64,000 nt of DNA. Origin: Pseudaeromonas aegiceratis (lineage in GTDB: Bacteria > Pseudomonadota > Gammaproteobacteria > Enterobacterales > Aeromonadaceae). Shown here one piece after another: positions 7,790 to 16,035 of this stretch. The stretch lies in the NCBI RefSeq assembly GCF_046254905.1, contig NZ_CP158016.1, forward strand, positions 868,001 to 932,000, read 5' to 3'. The notes below the pieces were generated by a model, which worked only from the letters and a program-made list of their open reading frames with translations, made no database searches and was not told the DNA's origin. Position 1 is the first letter of the stretch. The number at the start of each line of letters is the position of its first letter. A program made the position numbers and the translations under genes.

Positions 7790-8797
7790 TTAGTACTTGA
7801 GGAAGGCGTCCAGGGCGGTAGTGGGTTTGCCGCTGTTGTCGAAGGCCCCCAGGCTGTAGCCCTGCCAGTTGCTGTAGCTTTCCGGCTCCCAGTAGAAGAC
7901 CCCCAGCCCCTTGCTGTTGGGGATGTAGTTCATCTTGTTGAGCAGGTCGTTGATGGTGGCGTAGCTGTTGGTGGCATCATCCCAGGGCATGCCCACCTCG
8001 ACGATCATCACCTCCTTGTCATAGCGGGTAGCCATGTCGGAGAGGTTGTCGAAGCAGAGGTTGTCCAGGGTGAACCAGTCGCCGCCACCGCTCTGGGTGG
8101 GGTAGATGGAGGCGCCGATCACGTCCCATTTTGCGCCGTTGTCCGTCAGGCCATCGAACATCCAGCGGAACAGATCGTTGTTCTCGCAGTTGGCCAGGTG
8201 AACGATCACCTTGGTGCTGCTATTCACCGCCTTCACCGCATCGTAGCCGCTGTTGATGAGCCAGGCGAAGTGCTGCATGTTGGTGGAGGCCTTGCCGTCC
8301 GGCCACAGCATGCCGTTGTTGGTCTCGTTCCCCACCTGTACCCACTTGGGGGTGATGCCGGCGTTCTTCAGGGCGGTGAGGGAGTCGTAGGTGAAGTGCC
8401 AGACGTTGTACATCAGGGTATCGAAGGAGGCACTGCTCCAGGCGGTGGGCTTGGTCTGCTGGCCTGGATCCGCCCAGCTGTCGCTGTAGTGGAAGTCGAT
8501 CAGGATGTCGAAGCCGTAGGCCTTGGCGCGCTTGGCCTTGGCGATCACGTCAGTGATGTTGTTCCAGCCGTCGGTGGGGTTGACCCACACCCGCAGGCGC
8601 ACGGCGTTGAGGCCATGGGCCTTCAGGATGGGCAGCAGATCCTGCTTGGTGCCGGCATCGTTGTAGAAGCGGTAACCGGCGGCTTCCATCTGGGTCATCC
8701 AGCTGACATCCGCCCCCTTGACCAGGGCGTTGGCAGTGGGTTGGTACAAGGCGGCCAGGGTCAGGCCCAGGCCCGCCAGGGTCTTGAACGCTTGCAT
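7790..8797 (-). CDS. GH53 endo-beta-1,4-galactanase (exported), divergent subtype, copy 4
   Basis: The 335-residue protein has a signal peptide (about 1-24, ending ANA) and a compact GH53 barrel beginning LVKGADVSWM. Catalytic residues are Glu158 (VQVGNETNNG) and Glu267 (MIVEVGMPW). It differs from the other five copies: NET instead of NEI, DFHYSDSWADP, and no long loops. It recalls the fungal or Cellvibrio type more than the Bacillus type (judged from memory). It is last in an apparent minus-strand unit chemoreceptor, carbohydrate-binding-like protein, galactanase. Two strong hairpins lie in the spacer before it (8893-8949). It is probably secreted or periplasmic. Confidence 0.92.
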   Translation of the reverse strand: MQAFKTLAGLGLTLAALYQPTANALVKGADVSWMTQMEAAGYRFYNDAGTKQDLLPILKAHGLNAVRLRVWVNPTDGWNNITDVIAKAKRAKAYGFDILIDFHYSDSWADPGQQTKPTAWSSASFDTLMYNVWHFTYDSLTALKNAGITPKWVQVGNETNNGMLWPDGKASTNMQHFAWLINSGYDAVKAVNSSTKVIVHLANCENNDLFRWMFDGLTDNGAKWDVIGASIYPTQSGGGDWFTLDNLCFDNLSDMATRYDKEVMIVEVGMPWDDATNSYATINDLLNKMNYIPNSKGLGVFYWEPESYSNWQGYSLGAFDNSGKPTTALDAFLKY

Positions 8798-8892
8798 CGT
8801 TTTTGAGTCCTTATGTTATTTCTTCTTGTACTGCTTGGCTTGTAGGGTCTGGCCGTCACTGGCCAGGAGGCGGTCTATCCTTGCGGCATAGC

Positions 8893-8949
8893 GACTCACT
8901 AAGCCTCCTCCTCGGGCTTAGTGAGTCGGGGGGACGGCAAGCCGTCCCC
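8893..8949. repeat. Tandem hairpins in the spacer between two minus-strand genes
   Basis: Two perfect inverted repeats lie side by side: a 13-bp stem (GACTCACTAAGCC, 8893-8905, with 8915-8927) and a 9-bp stem (GGGGACGGC, 8930-8938, with 8941-8949). Neither has a T run, so they look like mRNA-stabilising or processing hairpins, or REP-like elements, rather than terminators. Confidence 0.6.
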
Positions 8950-8955
8950 GCGGCC

Positions 8956-9372
8956 TCAGAGCTTCTTGATGGAGACCTGGATGTGCTTGGGATCCCGGCG
9001 ATCCAGCACGAAACCGTAGCTGCCGTCAGCCTCCGGGGTGAAGCGCATGTCGCTCCATTGGTAACCGGCCTTGGCCTGGATGGGGGACTCCAGGGTCAGC
9101 TTGGCGGTGGGATCGAACTGACCGAAGGTGGTATCCCCCTTCCACTTGGCATCGGCGAACTTGAACTTGTAGGCGCCGTGGCTGGCCTTGAGGTCGGCCT
9201 TGGCCATCAGCACACCGGGTTCCTGCTGGGCCAGCTGAGCGGCATCCGGCGCCTCCCAGTTGTTCATCTCGCCGCGCAGGAACAGGGGACGGGTCTCGGC
9301 GGTGTCCTCGGCGGCCCAGGCGTTAAGGGCGCTCAGCAGCAGAGTGGCGGTCAGGATCAGTTTCTTCAGCAT
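8956..9372 (-). CDS. Small exported carbohydrate-binding-like (early-set) protein
   Basis: 138 residues: a signal peptide (about 1-20, ending AWA) and one domain with FLRGEMNNW near residue 30 and YKFKFADAKWKGDTTFGQ further on. These match the pattern (LRG..N.W, then Y.FK.A...W..NFG) of immunoglobulin-like modules attached to pullulanases and amylases, including the two C-terminal modules of the amylase at 32639-37024. No catalytic domain is attached. It lies 33 bp after a chemoreceptor gene and 158 bp before a galactanase on the same strand. It could be a periplasmic galactan-fragment binding protein that presents ligand to the receptor; that role is inference. Confidence 0.7.
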   Translation of the reverse strand: MLKKLILTATLLLSALNAWAAEDTAETRPLFLRGEMNNWEAPDAAQLAQQEPGVLMAKADLKASHGAYKFKFADAKWKGDTTFGQFDPTAKLTLESPIQAKAGYQWSDMRFTPEADGSYGFVLDRRDPKHIQVSIKKL

Positions 9373-9405
9373 GGTTGTTTCCTCGAATGAAGGGCAGGCG
9401 CCCGG

Positions 9406-11427
9406 TTACAGGGTAAATTGGCCCACCAGGCGCTGCTGGGCGCCGGAGAGGTCCTGCAGCTGGTGGCTGGTATTGGCCACCAGGCTGATTTCGTCGTGAT
9501 TGAGTTCGGCAATCTGGTTGATGTTGGCCAGGTTGCGGGCGATCTCCGCGCTGGTGAGCTGCTGCTGCTCGGCGGCGGCGGCGATCTGGCTGCTCATGTC
9601 GGTGATCTGATGCAGTGCCTCCGAGATGGCGGTGATGGTGTCCTTGGTCTGCCGGCTGTCGCCGATGCACACCTGCATGGTCTGGCTGCTGGCGGCGATC
9701 TCGGTGACCGCCTGGCCCACGCTCTGCTGCAGGGAGGAGATCATGGCCTGGATCTGGGTGGTGGAGTCGGCGGTGCGCCGCGCCAGGTTGCGCACCTCGT
9801 CCGCCACCACCGCAAAGCCGCGGCCCTGCTCGCCTGCCCGGGCCGACTCGATGGCGGCGTTCAAAGCCAGCAGGTTGGTCTGCTCGGCGATGTTGCTGAT
9901 CACATCGACGATGCCGCCGATCTCCACGCTCAGGCCATGTACCTGCTCGATCACCTGATGGGAGGTGCTCAGTTGGCTGGCCAGATCGTTGATCCTGGCT
10001 ATGTTGCTGTCGCTCAAGCTACGGCCCTGCTGGGCCATGCCGTTCACCTCCACCACAGACGTCATGGAGTGGTTGGCCGCCTTGGCCACATCCGCCACCG
10101 TGTGCTCCATCTCCACCATGGCGGTCGCCACGCTGGCGGTTTCGCTGCGCTGTTGCGCTAGCTGCTGATGGGTGCGATCCAGGGTGGCGAGGTTCTGATC
10201 CGCCACCTGGGCCAGCTCGTTGGCGCTGGTCACCACCTCACCCAGCATCTGGCGCATCTGCTCGGTCAGGCTGTTCATGCCCAAGGCCAGCTGGCCGAAT
10301 TCATCCCGCTTCTGATACCCCACCCGGCCCGTCATGTTGCCCTGACACAGGGCGGCTTGGACCGCGAGGATTTCCTTGAGGGGTTTGCGGATGGCGCTGA
10401 TGGTGCGCCACAGCAGCAGACTGGCGGTCAGCAGGCCGATGGCCAGGCCCCCCAGCAGCACGTACTCCAGGGTGACCAGCTGATGGCGTGTGTCGTTGAC
10501 CCGACTCTTCAGGCGGGTGTCCACCAGGGCGTCGATCTCCCCCAGGGTGGCCAGTACGCCGTCCACGATGCGGGTGGATTGCTCACTCTGGTTGCGGATG
10601 GCCAGGCTCTCCTGACTCAGGGTCAGGTGCTGGCCCAGCAGGCCGTCCTCGTCGCTGGCGGCCTTGAGCAGGGCGTCCAGCCGCTTGCCCAGCATGCCTT
10701 CAAACTGGATGGTGCCGCCGAAGGCGCCTTCCTGCTTGAGCAGGGCCGGACCCAACTCCTGGCGCTGGGCGGTCAGCTTCTTGCGTAGCTCCCGGTTGGC
10801 ATCCAGGCGGCGGGCTACCCGCACTGGATCCTGATCCGCCAGGGCCTCCTGGGTGTTGCTGACCATCAGCTCCAGGTTGTTGGTGAGGCTGCGGCTCAGG
10901 GCTACGGTGTAGTGGGCGCCAAGGGGTGCCACCATCAGGGCCAGCTCGCTGGCAAAGTGCTTGCTGTCCTTGCTCAGGCCAGCCTCGGCGGCCAGCGCCT
11001 TCTGTCGGGTCAGGTTGTCGGCATAACTGGCGATCAGCCCGCTGGCCAGTTGCCAGTAGACCTGCTGTTGCTCTGCCAAACCGGTCAGCTGTTCCTGGAG
11101 TTCGCCATCCTGACCGATAAAGTCCTTGAGCTTGGCCAGATCGGCCTCGAAGGCGGTCTGCCACTGGGTCAACTGGGCCTTGTCCCGGCTCAGTACCTCC
11201 GGCTCGCTCTGGGCCAGCAGGTTGCGCAGGGCCTTGTCCTCGAAGAAGAGATCCCGGGTCACGGCCCGGCTTTGTACCAGAGTGGGGGCAATGCGGCCGG
11301 CCAGCACATCCACTTGTGCCGCCATTTGCCGACCGGAGAACCAGGCCGCCAGTATGATCAGCAACAGCAGGGCGATCATGAGGCCGAAGCCCCAGGCGAT
11401 ACGTTGAATGATGGAGAGATTCTTCAT
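9406..11427 (-). CDS. Methyl-accepting chemotaxis protein linked to galactan utilisation
   Basis: The 673-residue protein has a first membrane segment (about 12-30) and a long helical periplasmic domain to about residue 330. A second membrane segment (about 332-350) is followed by a HAMP domain (about 350-405) and the MCP signalling domain with hairpin tip IAEQTNLLALNAAIESARAG and AVVADEVRNLARR. It signals to CheW/CheA at the cell pole. An operator of the gal class (11436-11451) touches its ribosome-binding site, and a carbohydrate-binding-like protein and a galactanase follow on the same strand. It is therefore a good candidate for a receptor of galactan breakdown products. Confidence 0.9.
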   Translation of the reverse strand: MKNLSIIQRIAWGFGLMIALLLLIILAAWFSGRQMAAQVDVLAGRIAPTLVQSRAVTRDLFFEDKALRNLLAQSEPEVLSRDKAQLTQWQTAFEADLAKLKDFIGQDGELQEQLTGLAEQQQVYWQLASGLIASYADNLTRQKALAAEAGLSKDSKHFASELALMVAPLGAHYTVALSRSLTNNLELMVSNTQEALADQDPVRVARRLDANRELRKKLTAQRQELGPALLKQEGAFGGTIQFEGMLGKRLDALLKAASDEDGLLGQHLTLSQESLAIRNQSEQSTRIVDGVLATLGEIDALVDTRLKSRVNDTRHQLVTLEYVLLGGLAIGLLTASLLLWRTISAIRKPLKEILAVQAALCQGNMTGRVGYQKRDEFGQLALGMNSLTEQMRQMLGEVVTSANELAQVADQNLATLDRTHQQLAQQRSETASVATAMVEMEHTVADVAKAANHSMTSVVEVNGMAQQGRSLSDSNIARINDLASQLSTSHQVIEQVHGLSVEIGGIVDVISNIAEQTNLLALNAAIESARAGEQGRGFAVVADEVRNLARRTADSTTQIQAMISSLQQSVGQAVTEIAASSQTMQVCIGDSRQTKDTITAISEALHQITDMSSQIAAAAEQQQLTSAEIARNLANINQIAELNHDEISLVANTSHQLQDLSGAQQRLVGQFTL

Positions 11428-11435
11428 GCTTACCT

Positions 11436-11451
11436 CTGATATCGATTACAC
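11436..11451. promoter_or_regulatory. gal-type operator at the chemoreceptor start
   Basis: On the minus strand GTGTAATCGATATCAG, followed at once by the AGAGGT ribosome-binding site and the ATG of the chemoreceptor. Repressor bound here would block elongation or initiation. The remaining spacer (11428-11771) holds a 25-bp palindrome (11589-11613) and the terminator of the ABC ATPase gene (11723-11747). Confidence 0.6.
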
Positions 11452-11588
11452 TGCTGGTGCTTGCATGGCAATTGACCCAGCTAAAGTTGTTAATTGCACT
11501 ATTATCAGCGGCTTATTGCGAGATGGCTTGGCTGATACCGGTCGGCAATCTGTATACACGTCCCGTTTATACTCCTGTTTCTCGCAGT

Positions 11589-11613
11589 TATCAGTGAAAT
11601 CGTTTCACTGATA
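11589..11613. promoter_or_regulatory. 25-bp near-perfect palindrome upstream of the chemoreceptor
   Basis: Arms TATCAGTGAAAT and GTTTCACTGATA around a central C, 11 of 12 positions pairing. The core GTGAAATCGTTTCAC resembles a gal operator one base short in the centre. No T run follows, so a regulator site is more likely than a terminator. Confidence 0.5.
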
Positions 11614-11722
11614 GTGCGTTAAGTTACAATAATTATTCGCCGAGCGGACAATGCGGTTTTCCCAGCTTGCGAGCGCCGTCTCATTCTTTTTTCTTACCGG
11701 TTTGCCATGCCGGACAACAGGC

Positions 11723-11747
11723 AAAAAAAGCCCCGCAACCGCGGGGC
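11723..11747 (-). terminator. Terminator of the ABC ATPase gene
   Basis: Minus strand: GCCCCGC, GGTT loop, GCGGGGC, then seven T. Confidence 0.85.
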
Positions 11748-11771
11748 AAGGCGTGGAACGTTTGAGAAAAA

Positions 11772-12854
11772 TCAGCGATTGATGCGCAGGCCGGCTTCGT
11801 TGAACAGCAGGGCGTTCTTGGGCTCGAAATGCACGGTCAGCTGTTGGTAGGCCTTGAAGTTGTTGTCACCGGGCAACAGCATCTTGAAGCCGTCTATGCC
11901 GTGGCACTGGCCGAACAGGTAGGTGCTGTTGCCCAGGCGCTCCACCACTTCACAGCTAAAATGCAGCCCCAGCCCTTCGCCTTCGGTCACCAGGTGTTCC
12001 GGGCGCAGACCCAGGGTGACGGTTTCGCCCACCTTGAGTTCGCTGGTTTCCAAGGGCAGGTCCAGCTGCTTGCCGTCACCCAGTTGGATGCTCAGCTGGC
12101 CGGGTTGCCAGGCCAGCACCTTGGCGGGCATGAAGTTCATCTTGGGGGAGCCGATAAAGCCGGCCACGAACTGATTCACCGGCTTGTAGTACAGCTCCAT
12201 GGGGGAGCCGACCTGTTCCACCTTGCCATAGTTCATCACCACGATTTTGTCCGCCAGGGTCATGGCTTCCACCTGATCGTGGGTCACGTAGATCATGGTG
12301 GTCTGCAGCTCCTGGTGCAGCTTGGCGATGTGCAGGCGCATCTCCACCCGCAGCTCGGCATCCAGGTTGGAGAGGGGTTCGTCGAACAGGAACACCTGGG
12401 GATCCCGCACTATGGCACGACCGATGGCCACCCGCTGGCGCTGACCGCCGGAGAGTTGCTTGGGTTTGCGATCCAGCAGGTGGGAAAGCTGCAGGGTTTT
12501 GGCCACCATCTCCACCTTGTGCCGGATCTCCTCCTTGGCCATGCCATTGACCTTGAGGCCATAGCCCATGTTCTCGGCCACCGTCATGTGGGGATAGAGG
12601 GCGTAGGACTGAAACACCATGGCCACGCCGCGGTGGGCGGGGGCGACATCGTTCACCACTGTGTCACCGATGGAGATCTCACCGTCGGAGATCTCCTCCA
12701 GGCCGGCAATCAGACGCAGCATGGTGGACTTGCCGCAGCCGGAGGGACCGACGAACACGGTAAATTCGCCATCTTCAATATCCAGATCGACGTTGTGCAG
12801 TGTCACTGTCTTGCCGAACCGCTTGATCACATTTTTCAGTCTGATGCTCGCCAT
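11772..12854 (-). CDS. MalK/UgpC/MsmX-family ABC transporter ATPase
   Basis: The 360-residue protein starts MASIRLKNVIKRFG after AAGGAG. It has Walker A GPSGCGKST (about 37-45), signature LSGGQRQRVAIGRA, Walker B VFLFDEPLSNLD, the H-loop THDQVEA, and a C-terminal regulatory OB (TOBE) region from about 240. It is the ATP-hydrolysing subunit for carbohydrate importers of the MalFGK type. It is divergent from the ganS-ganP-ganQ genes across a 559-bp regulatory region with two gal operators and a CRP site, so it is almost certainly the energiser of that importer. In Bacillus the same importer uses the shared ATPase MsmX. Confidence 0.92.
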   Translation of the reverse strand: MASIRLKNVIKRFGKTVTLHNVDLDIEDGEFTVFVGPSGCGKSTMLRLIAGLEEISDGEISIGDTVVNDVAPAHRGVAMVFQSYALYPHMTVAENMGYGLKVNGMAKEEIRHKVEMVAKTLQLSHLLDRKPKQLSGGQRQRVAIGRAIVRDPQVFLFDEPLSNLDAELRVEMRLHIAKLHQELQTTMIYVTHDQVEAMTLADKIVVMNYGKVEQVGSPMELYYKPVNQFVAGFIGSPKMNFMPAKVLAWQPGQLSIQLGDGKQLDLPLETSELKVGETVTLGLRPEHLVTEGEGLGLHFSCEVVERLGNSTYLFGQCHGIDGFKMLLPGDNNFKAYQQLTVHFEPKNALLFNEAGLRINR

Positions 12855-13015
12855 CTGGCTAACTCCTTGATGATAAATAAAATTCACATGCGAGACGCTC
12901 GCCGGGATCGGGATGGTCACCAGGGGAAGGCCCGTCGAGATCGTCAGTCGCCCAGCGCCGGGATGGTGGCGAAAGGCCCGTTGGTCGTACCCGTTGAGGG
13001 CAATATATCAGTGCA

Positions 13016-13031
13016 GTGTAATCGCTTGCAC
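13016..13031. promoter_or_regulatory. gal operator, perfect consensus match
   Basis: GTGTAATCGCTTGCAC agrees with every fixed base of GTGTAAnCGnTTnCAC. It lies about 160 bp upstream of the ATPase start codon. Confidence 0.75.
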
Positions 13032-13047
13032 AAGGTGCTGTGGCTTT

Positions 13048-13063
13048 TGTGGATAAGATCACA
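13048..13063. promoter_or_regulatory. Candidate CRP site between the paired gal operators
   Basis: TGTGG, six bases (ATAAGA), TCACA: one mismatch to the CRP consensus. Confidence 0.6.
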
Positions 13064-13120
13064 GCCTTGACATCTTGTTCTGGCAGATACAGCGGGCAAA
13101 CCGTAACGTTAGACCAAGCG

Positions 13121-13136
13121 GTGTAATCGTTATCCT
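13121..13136. promoter_or_regulatory. gal-type operator, second site of the divergent region
   Basis: GTGTAATCGTTATCCT. Its centre is 105 bp (ten helical turns) from the operator at 13016-13031, close to the spacing of the E. coli gal operators that loop. Confidence 0.6.
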
Positions 13137-13413
13137 TGGCGCCGGTTTCCGAAAGCAGTGGAGACAAGGTCAGACAGGATAATGGGGTGGCAAGGGTAAA
13201 TGACTAATAAAAACAGGTTGTTACCCATTGAGTTTGGCTAGTTATAACTCACTGTGGCCCGGGATGCGTCGATCGTCGTCGGCCGTCAGGTCGGCCACCA
13301 AGGTGAAACTCAAGCACCGCCAGCTCGGTGTAACACAAACACAAATAACACATTGGCTATGTGGCTGTAATGGCTAAGACAACACGTAACTGGACAGGAA
13401 TCGAGGAGCAACG

Positions 13414-14643
13414 ATGAAAATCAAGACTTTAACCGCGGCTGTCATGATGTCTCTGGGCTTGCTGAGCGTGGTGGGGCAGACCGCCCGCGCCGCCGAAGGC
13501 GAACTGCTGGTCTGGGAAGATATCAAGAAGTCCAACGGCATCACGGATGCCGTGAAGGCGTTTGAAGCCAAGTACAACGTCAAGGTGAAGGTCATGGAAA
13601 TGCCTTACACCCAGCAGATCGAGAAGCTGCGCCTGGACGGCCCGGCCGGCATCGGTCCGGACGTTCTGGTGCTGCCCCATGACCAGGTGGGGACCGCCGT
13701 GGTACAGGGCCTGATCACCCCCCTGAAGCTGACGCCGGAATACCTGGCCGGTTTCACCAAGCCGGCGGTGGATGCCCAGACCTACCTGGGTCAGGTGTAC
13801 GGCATCCCCAAGGCAGTGGAAACCATAGTTCTGGTCTACAACAAGGACCTGATGCCCAAGGCACCGGAAACCTTCGAAGAGCTCAAGGCCTTCTCCAAGA
13901 CCCAGCGTGATGCCGGCAAGTACGGCCTGCTGGCCAAGTTCGATGAAATCTATTACGCCTTCGGCGTCGTCTCAGGCATGGGTGGCTATGTGTTCGGCCC
14001 CAACTCCGACGGCTCCTTGAACGTGGATGACATCGGTCTGGCCAACCAGGGCGCAAACGACGCCGTTAGCTACCTGAAGAGCTTCTATGCCGACGGCCTG
14101 TTCCCGGCCGGGATCGTGGGCGACACGGGTGCCAACGCCATCGACTCCCTGTTCACCGAGAAGAAGGCTGCCGCCGTCATCACGGGTCCCTGGTCCTTCC
14201 AGCCCTACAAGGATGCCGGTGTGAACTACGGTGTGGCGCCGCTGCCGTTGCTGCCCAACGGTGAACACATGCGTTCCTTCCTGGGTGTGAAGGGCTACAG
14301 CGTCTCCACCTACTCCAAGCAGAAGGAGCTGGCGCAACAGTTCATCGAGTTCATCAACCAGCCGGAATACGCCAAGGTGCGCTTCCAGGTGACCGGTGAA
14401 ATCCCGCCGGTTAAGTCGCTGATCGACGATCCCTTGATCAAGGATGACGAGAAGTCCCGTGCCGTGGCCATCCAGGCCGCCTACGCCGTGCCCATGCCCA
14501 GCGTACCGGAAATGGGTGAAGTCTGGTCCCCGGCCAACAGCGCCCTGCAACTGGCGGTGACCGGCAAGCAAGACGTGAAGGCTGCCCTGGATGGCGCCGT
14601 TAAAAATATCAAGATGCAAATAGAAGCGATCCACGCCAACTAA
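13414..14643 (+). CDS. ganS: Galacto-oligosaccharide ABC transporter substrate-binding protein (GanS/MalE-like)
   Basis: The 409-residue protein has a signal peptide (about 1-26, ending ARA) and a family 1 solute-binding fold of the MalE type: ELLVWEDIKKSNGITDAVKAF, GPDVLVLPHDQVG, ITGPWSFQPYKDAGV, FLGVKGYSVS. It binds oligosaccharide in the periplasm and delivers it to GanPQ. The gene order binding protein, two permeases, GH53, GH42 mirrors the Bacillus subtilis ganSPQAB operon with the last two swapped. The name rests on that context; maltose-type specificity cannot be excluded from sequence alone. A 12-bp-stem hairpin (14664-14696) separates it from ganP, as in malE-malF operons. Confidence 0.88.
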   Translation: MKIKTLTAAVMMSLGLLSVVGQTARAAEGELLVWEDIKKSNGITDAVKAFEAKYNVKVKVMEMPYTQQIEKLRLDGPAGIGPDVLVLPHDQVGTAVVQGLITPLKLTPEYLAGFTKPAVDAQTYLGQVYGIPKAVETIVLVYNKDLMPKAPETFEELKAFSKTQRDAGKYGLLAKFDEIYYAFGVVSGMGGYVFGPNSDGSLNVDDIGLANQGANDAVSYLKSFYADGLFPAGIVGDTGANAIDSLFTEKKAAAVITGPWSFQPYKDAGVNYGVAPLPLLPNGEHMRSFLGVKGYSVSTYSKQKELAQQFIEFINQPEYAKVRFQVTGEIPPVKSLIDDPLIKDDEKSRAVAIQAAYAVPMPSVPEMGEVWSPANSALQLAVTGKQDVKAALDGAVKNIKMQIEAIHAN

Positions 14644-14663
14644 GGTTGGGACAGTGGATCGGG

Positions 14664-14701
14664 GGTCTGGGCAGGGCGGTCTTGCCTGCCCAGACCATTT
14701 T
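14664..14701 (+). terminator. Hairpin with short T run between ganS and ganP
   Basis: A 12-bp perfect stem (GGTCTGGGCAGG with CCTGCCCAGACC), 9-base loop, then ATTTTT. It probably limits read-through and protects the ganS message, giving more binding protein than permease. Confidence 0.7.
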
Positions 14702-14718
14702 TGGAGAGGAGGTTAATT

Positions 14719-16023
14719 GTGGTAGTCGATTCCAGCGCACTCTCGCCCATCGGGGCCAGAACTCATCATGCCAAGGTGGCCGGCACGCTGTCGCTGATCC
14801 CCGGCTTTGGCCAGTTTTACAATCGTCAGTATGCCAAGGGCGCGCTGTTCCTGATCTTCCTGGTCAGCTTCATGGGCGTGTTCAATGATTTCCTGCACAA
14901 CGGCTTCTGGGGCCTCATCACCCTGGGGGAAGAGCTGCCCCGGGACAATTCCGTGTTCCTGCTGGCCAAGGGCATCATCAGCGTCATAGTGGCGGTGTTC
15001 GGTGTCGGCATTTACCTGTGGAGCATCCGCGACGCCTTCTTGTGCGGCCAGCGTCGTGACGAGGGGCTGCCCCTCAACAGCATTCGCCGCCAGTATCAGC
15101 TGCTGCTCAGCGACGGCTTTCCCTACCTGATGATCACCCCGGGCTTCATCCTGCTGGTGTTCGTGGTGGTGTTCCCCATACTGTTCGGCTTCTCCATTGC
15201 CTTCACCAACTACAACCTCTACAACACGCCGCCGGCCAAGCTGGTGGATTGGGTAGGGCTCAAGAATTTTATCAACATCTTCCGCCTGGATATCTGGCGG
15301 GCGACCTTCTTCGACGTGCTGCAATGGACCGTGATCTGGACCCTGATCGCCACCACGCTGCAGTGTACCGTCGGGGTGCTGCTGGCCATTCTGGTGAACC
15401 AGAAGGATCTGCGCTTCAAGCCCCTGATCCGCACCATACTGATCCTGCCCTGGGCGGTGCCTGGCTTCGTCACCATCTTGGTGTTCGCCGGCATGTTTAA
15501 CGAGACCTTCGGGGTGATCAACAACGGCATACTGGCTTCCCTGGGCATCGACCCCAAGGCCTGGATGACGGATCCCTTCTGGACCAAGACAGCCCTGATC
15601 CTGATGCAGACCTGGCTGGGTTTCCCCTTCGTGTTTGCCATGACCACTGGGGTGTTGCAGGCCATTCCGGACGATCTGTACGAGGCGGCCACCATAGACG
15701 GCGCCAACACCTGGCAGAAGCTGACCACCATCACATTGCCCCTGGTGCTCTACTCCATTGCGCCCATCATCATCACCCAGTACACGTTCAACTTTAACAA
15801 CTTCAACATCATCTACCTGTTCAACAACGGCGGGCCCGCCGTGGCCGGTTCCAACGCCGGTGGCACCGACATCCTGGTCTCCTGGATCTACAAGCTGACC
15901 ATGTCGTCGTCCCAATACGCCATCGCGGCCAGCATCACCATATTGCTGTCCATCTTCGTGGTCGGTCTTGCCCTGTGGCAGTTCCGCTCCACCAACTCCT
16001 TCAAGCAAGATGACATGGCGTAA
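14719..16023 (+). CDS. ganP: Galacto-oligosaccharide ABC transporter permease, MalF-like
   Basis: The 434-residue inner-membrane protein starts at GTG (14719), six bases after GGAGAGGAGG; no ATG fits. Its N-terminal membrane segments (about 30-50, 75-95) precede a MalF-type transport domain with repeated helices from about 130. The EAA loop is EAATIDGANTWQKLTTITLP, which docks on the ATPase. The extra N-terminal helices and the GFGQFYNRQYAKGALF motif are typical of GanP and MalF. It forms a heterodimer with the next gene product. Confidence 0.9.
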   Translation: MVVDSSALSPIGARTHHAKVAGTLSLIPGFGQFYNRQYAKGALFLIFLVSFMGVFNDFLHNGFWGLITLGEELPRDNSVFLLAKGIISVIVAVFGVGIYLWSIRDAFLCGQRRDEGLPLNSIRRQYQLLLSDGFPYLMITPGFILLVFVVVFPILFGFSIAFTNYNLYNTPPAKLVDWVGLKNFINIFRLDIWRATFFDVLQWTVIWTLIATTLQCTVGVLLAILVNQKDLRFKPLIRTILILPWAVPGFVTILVFAGMFNETFGVINNGILASLGIDPKAWMTDPFWTKTALILMQTWLGFPFVFAMTTGVLQAIPDDLYEAATIDGANTWQKLTTITLPLVLYSIAPIIITQYTFNFNNFNIIYLFNNGGPAVAGSNAGGTDILVSWIYKLTMSSSQYAIAASITILLSIFVVGLALWQFRSTNSFKQDDMA

Positions 16024-16035
16024 GGAAGAGCAATC

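Larger units (their letters stand above)
12855..13413. promoter_or_regulatory. Divergent promoter region between the ATPase and ganS
   Basis: This 559-bp spacer holds gal-type operators at 13016-13031 and 13121-13136 (centres 105 bp apart) and a CRP-like site at 13048-13063. Nothing coding was recognised. The ganS-proximal part (13200-13413) contains AT-rich stretches suitable for promoters, but no hexamer pair is convincing. Confidence 0.7.
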
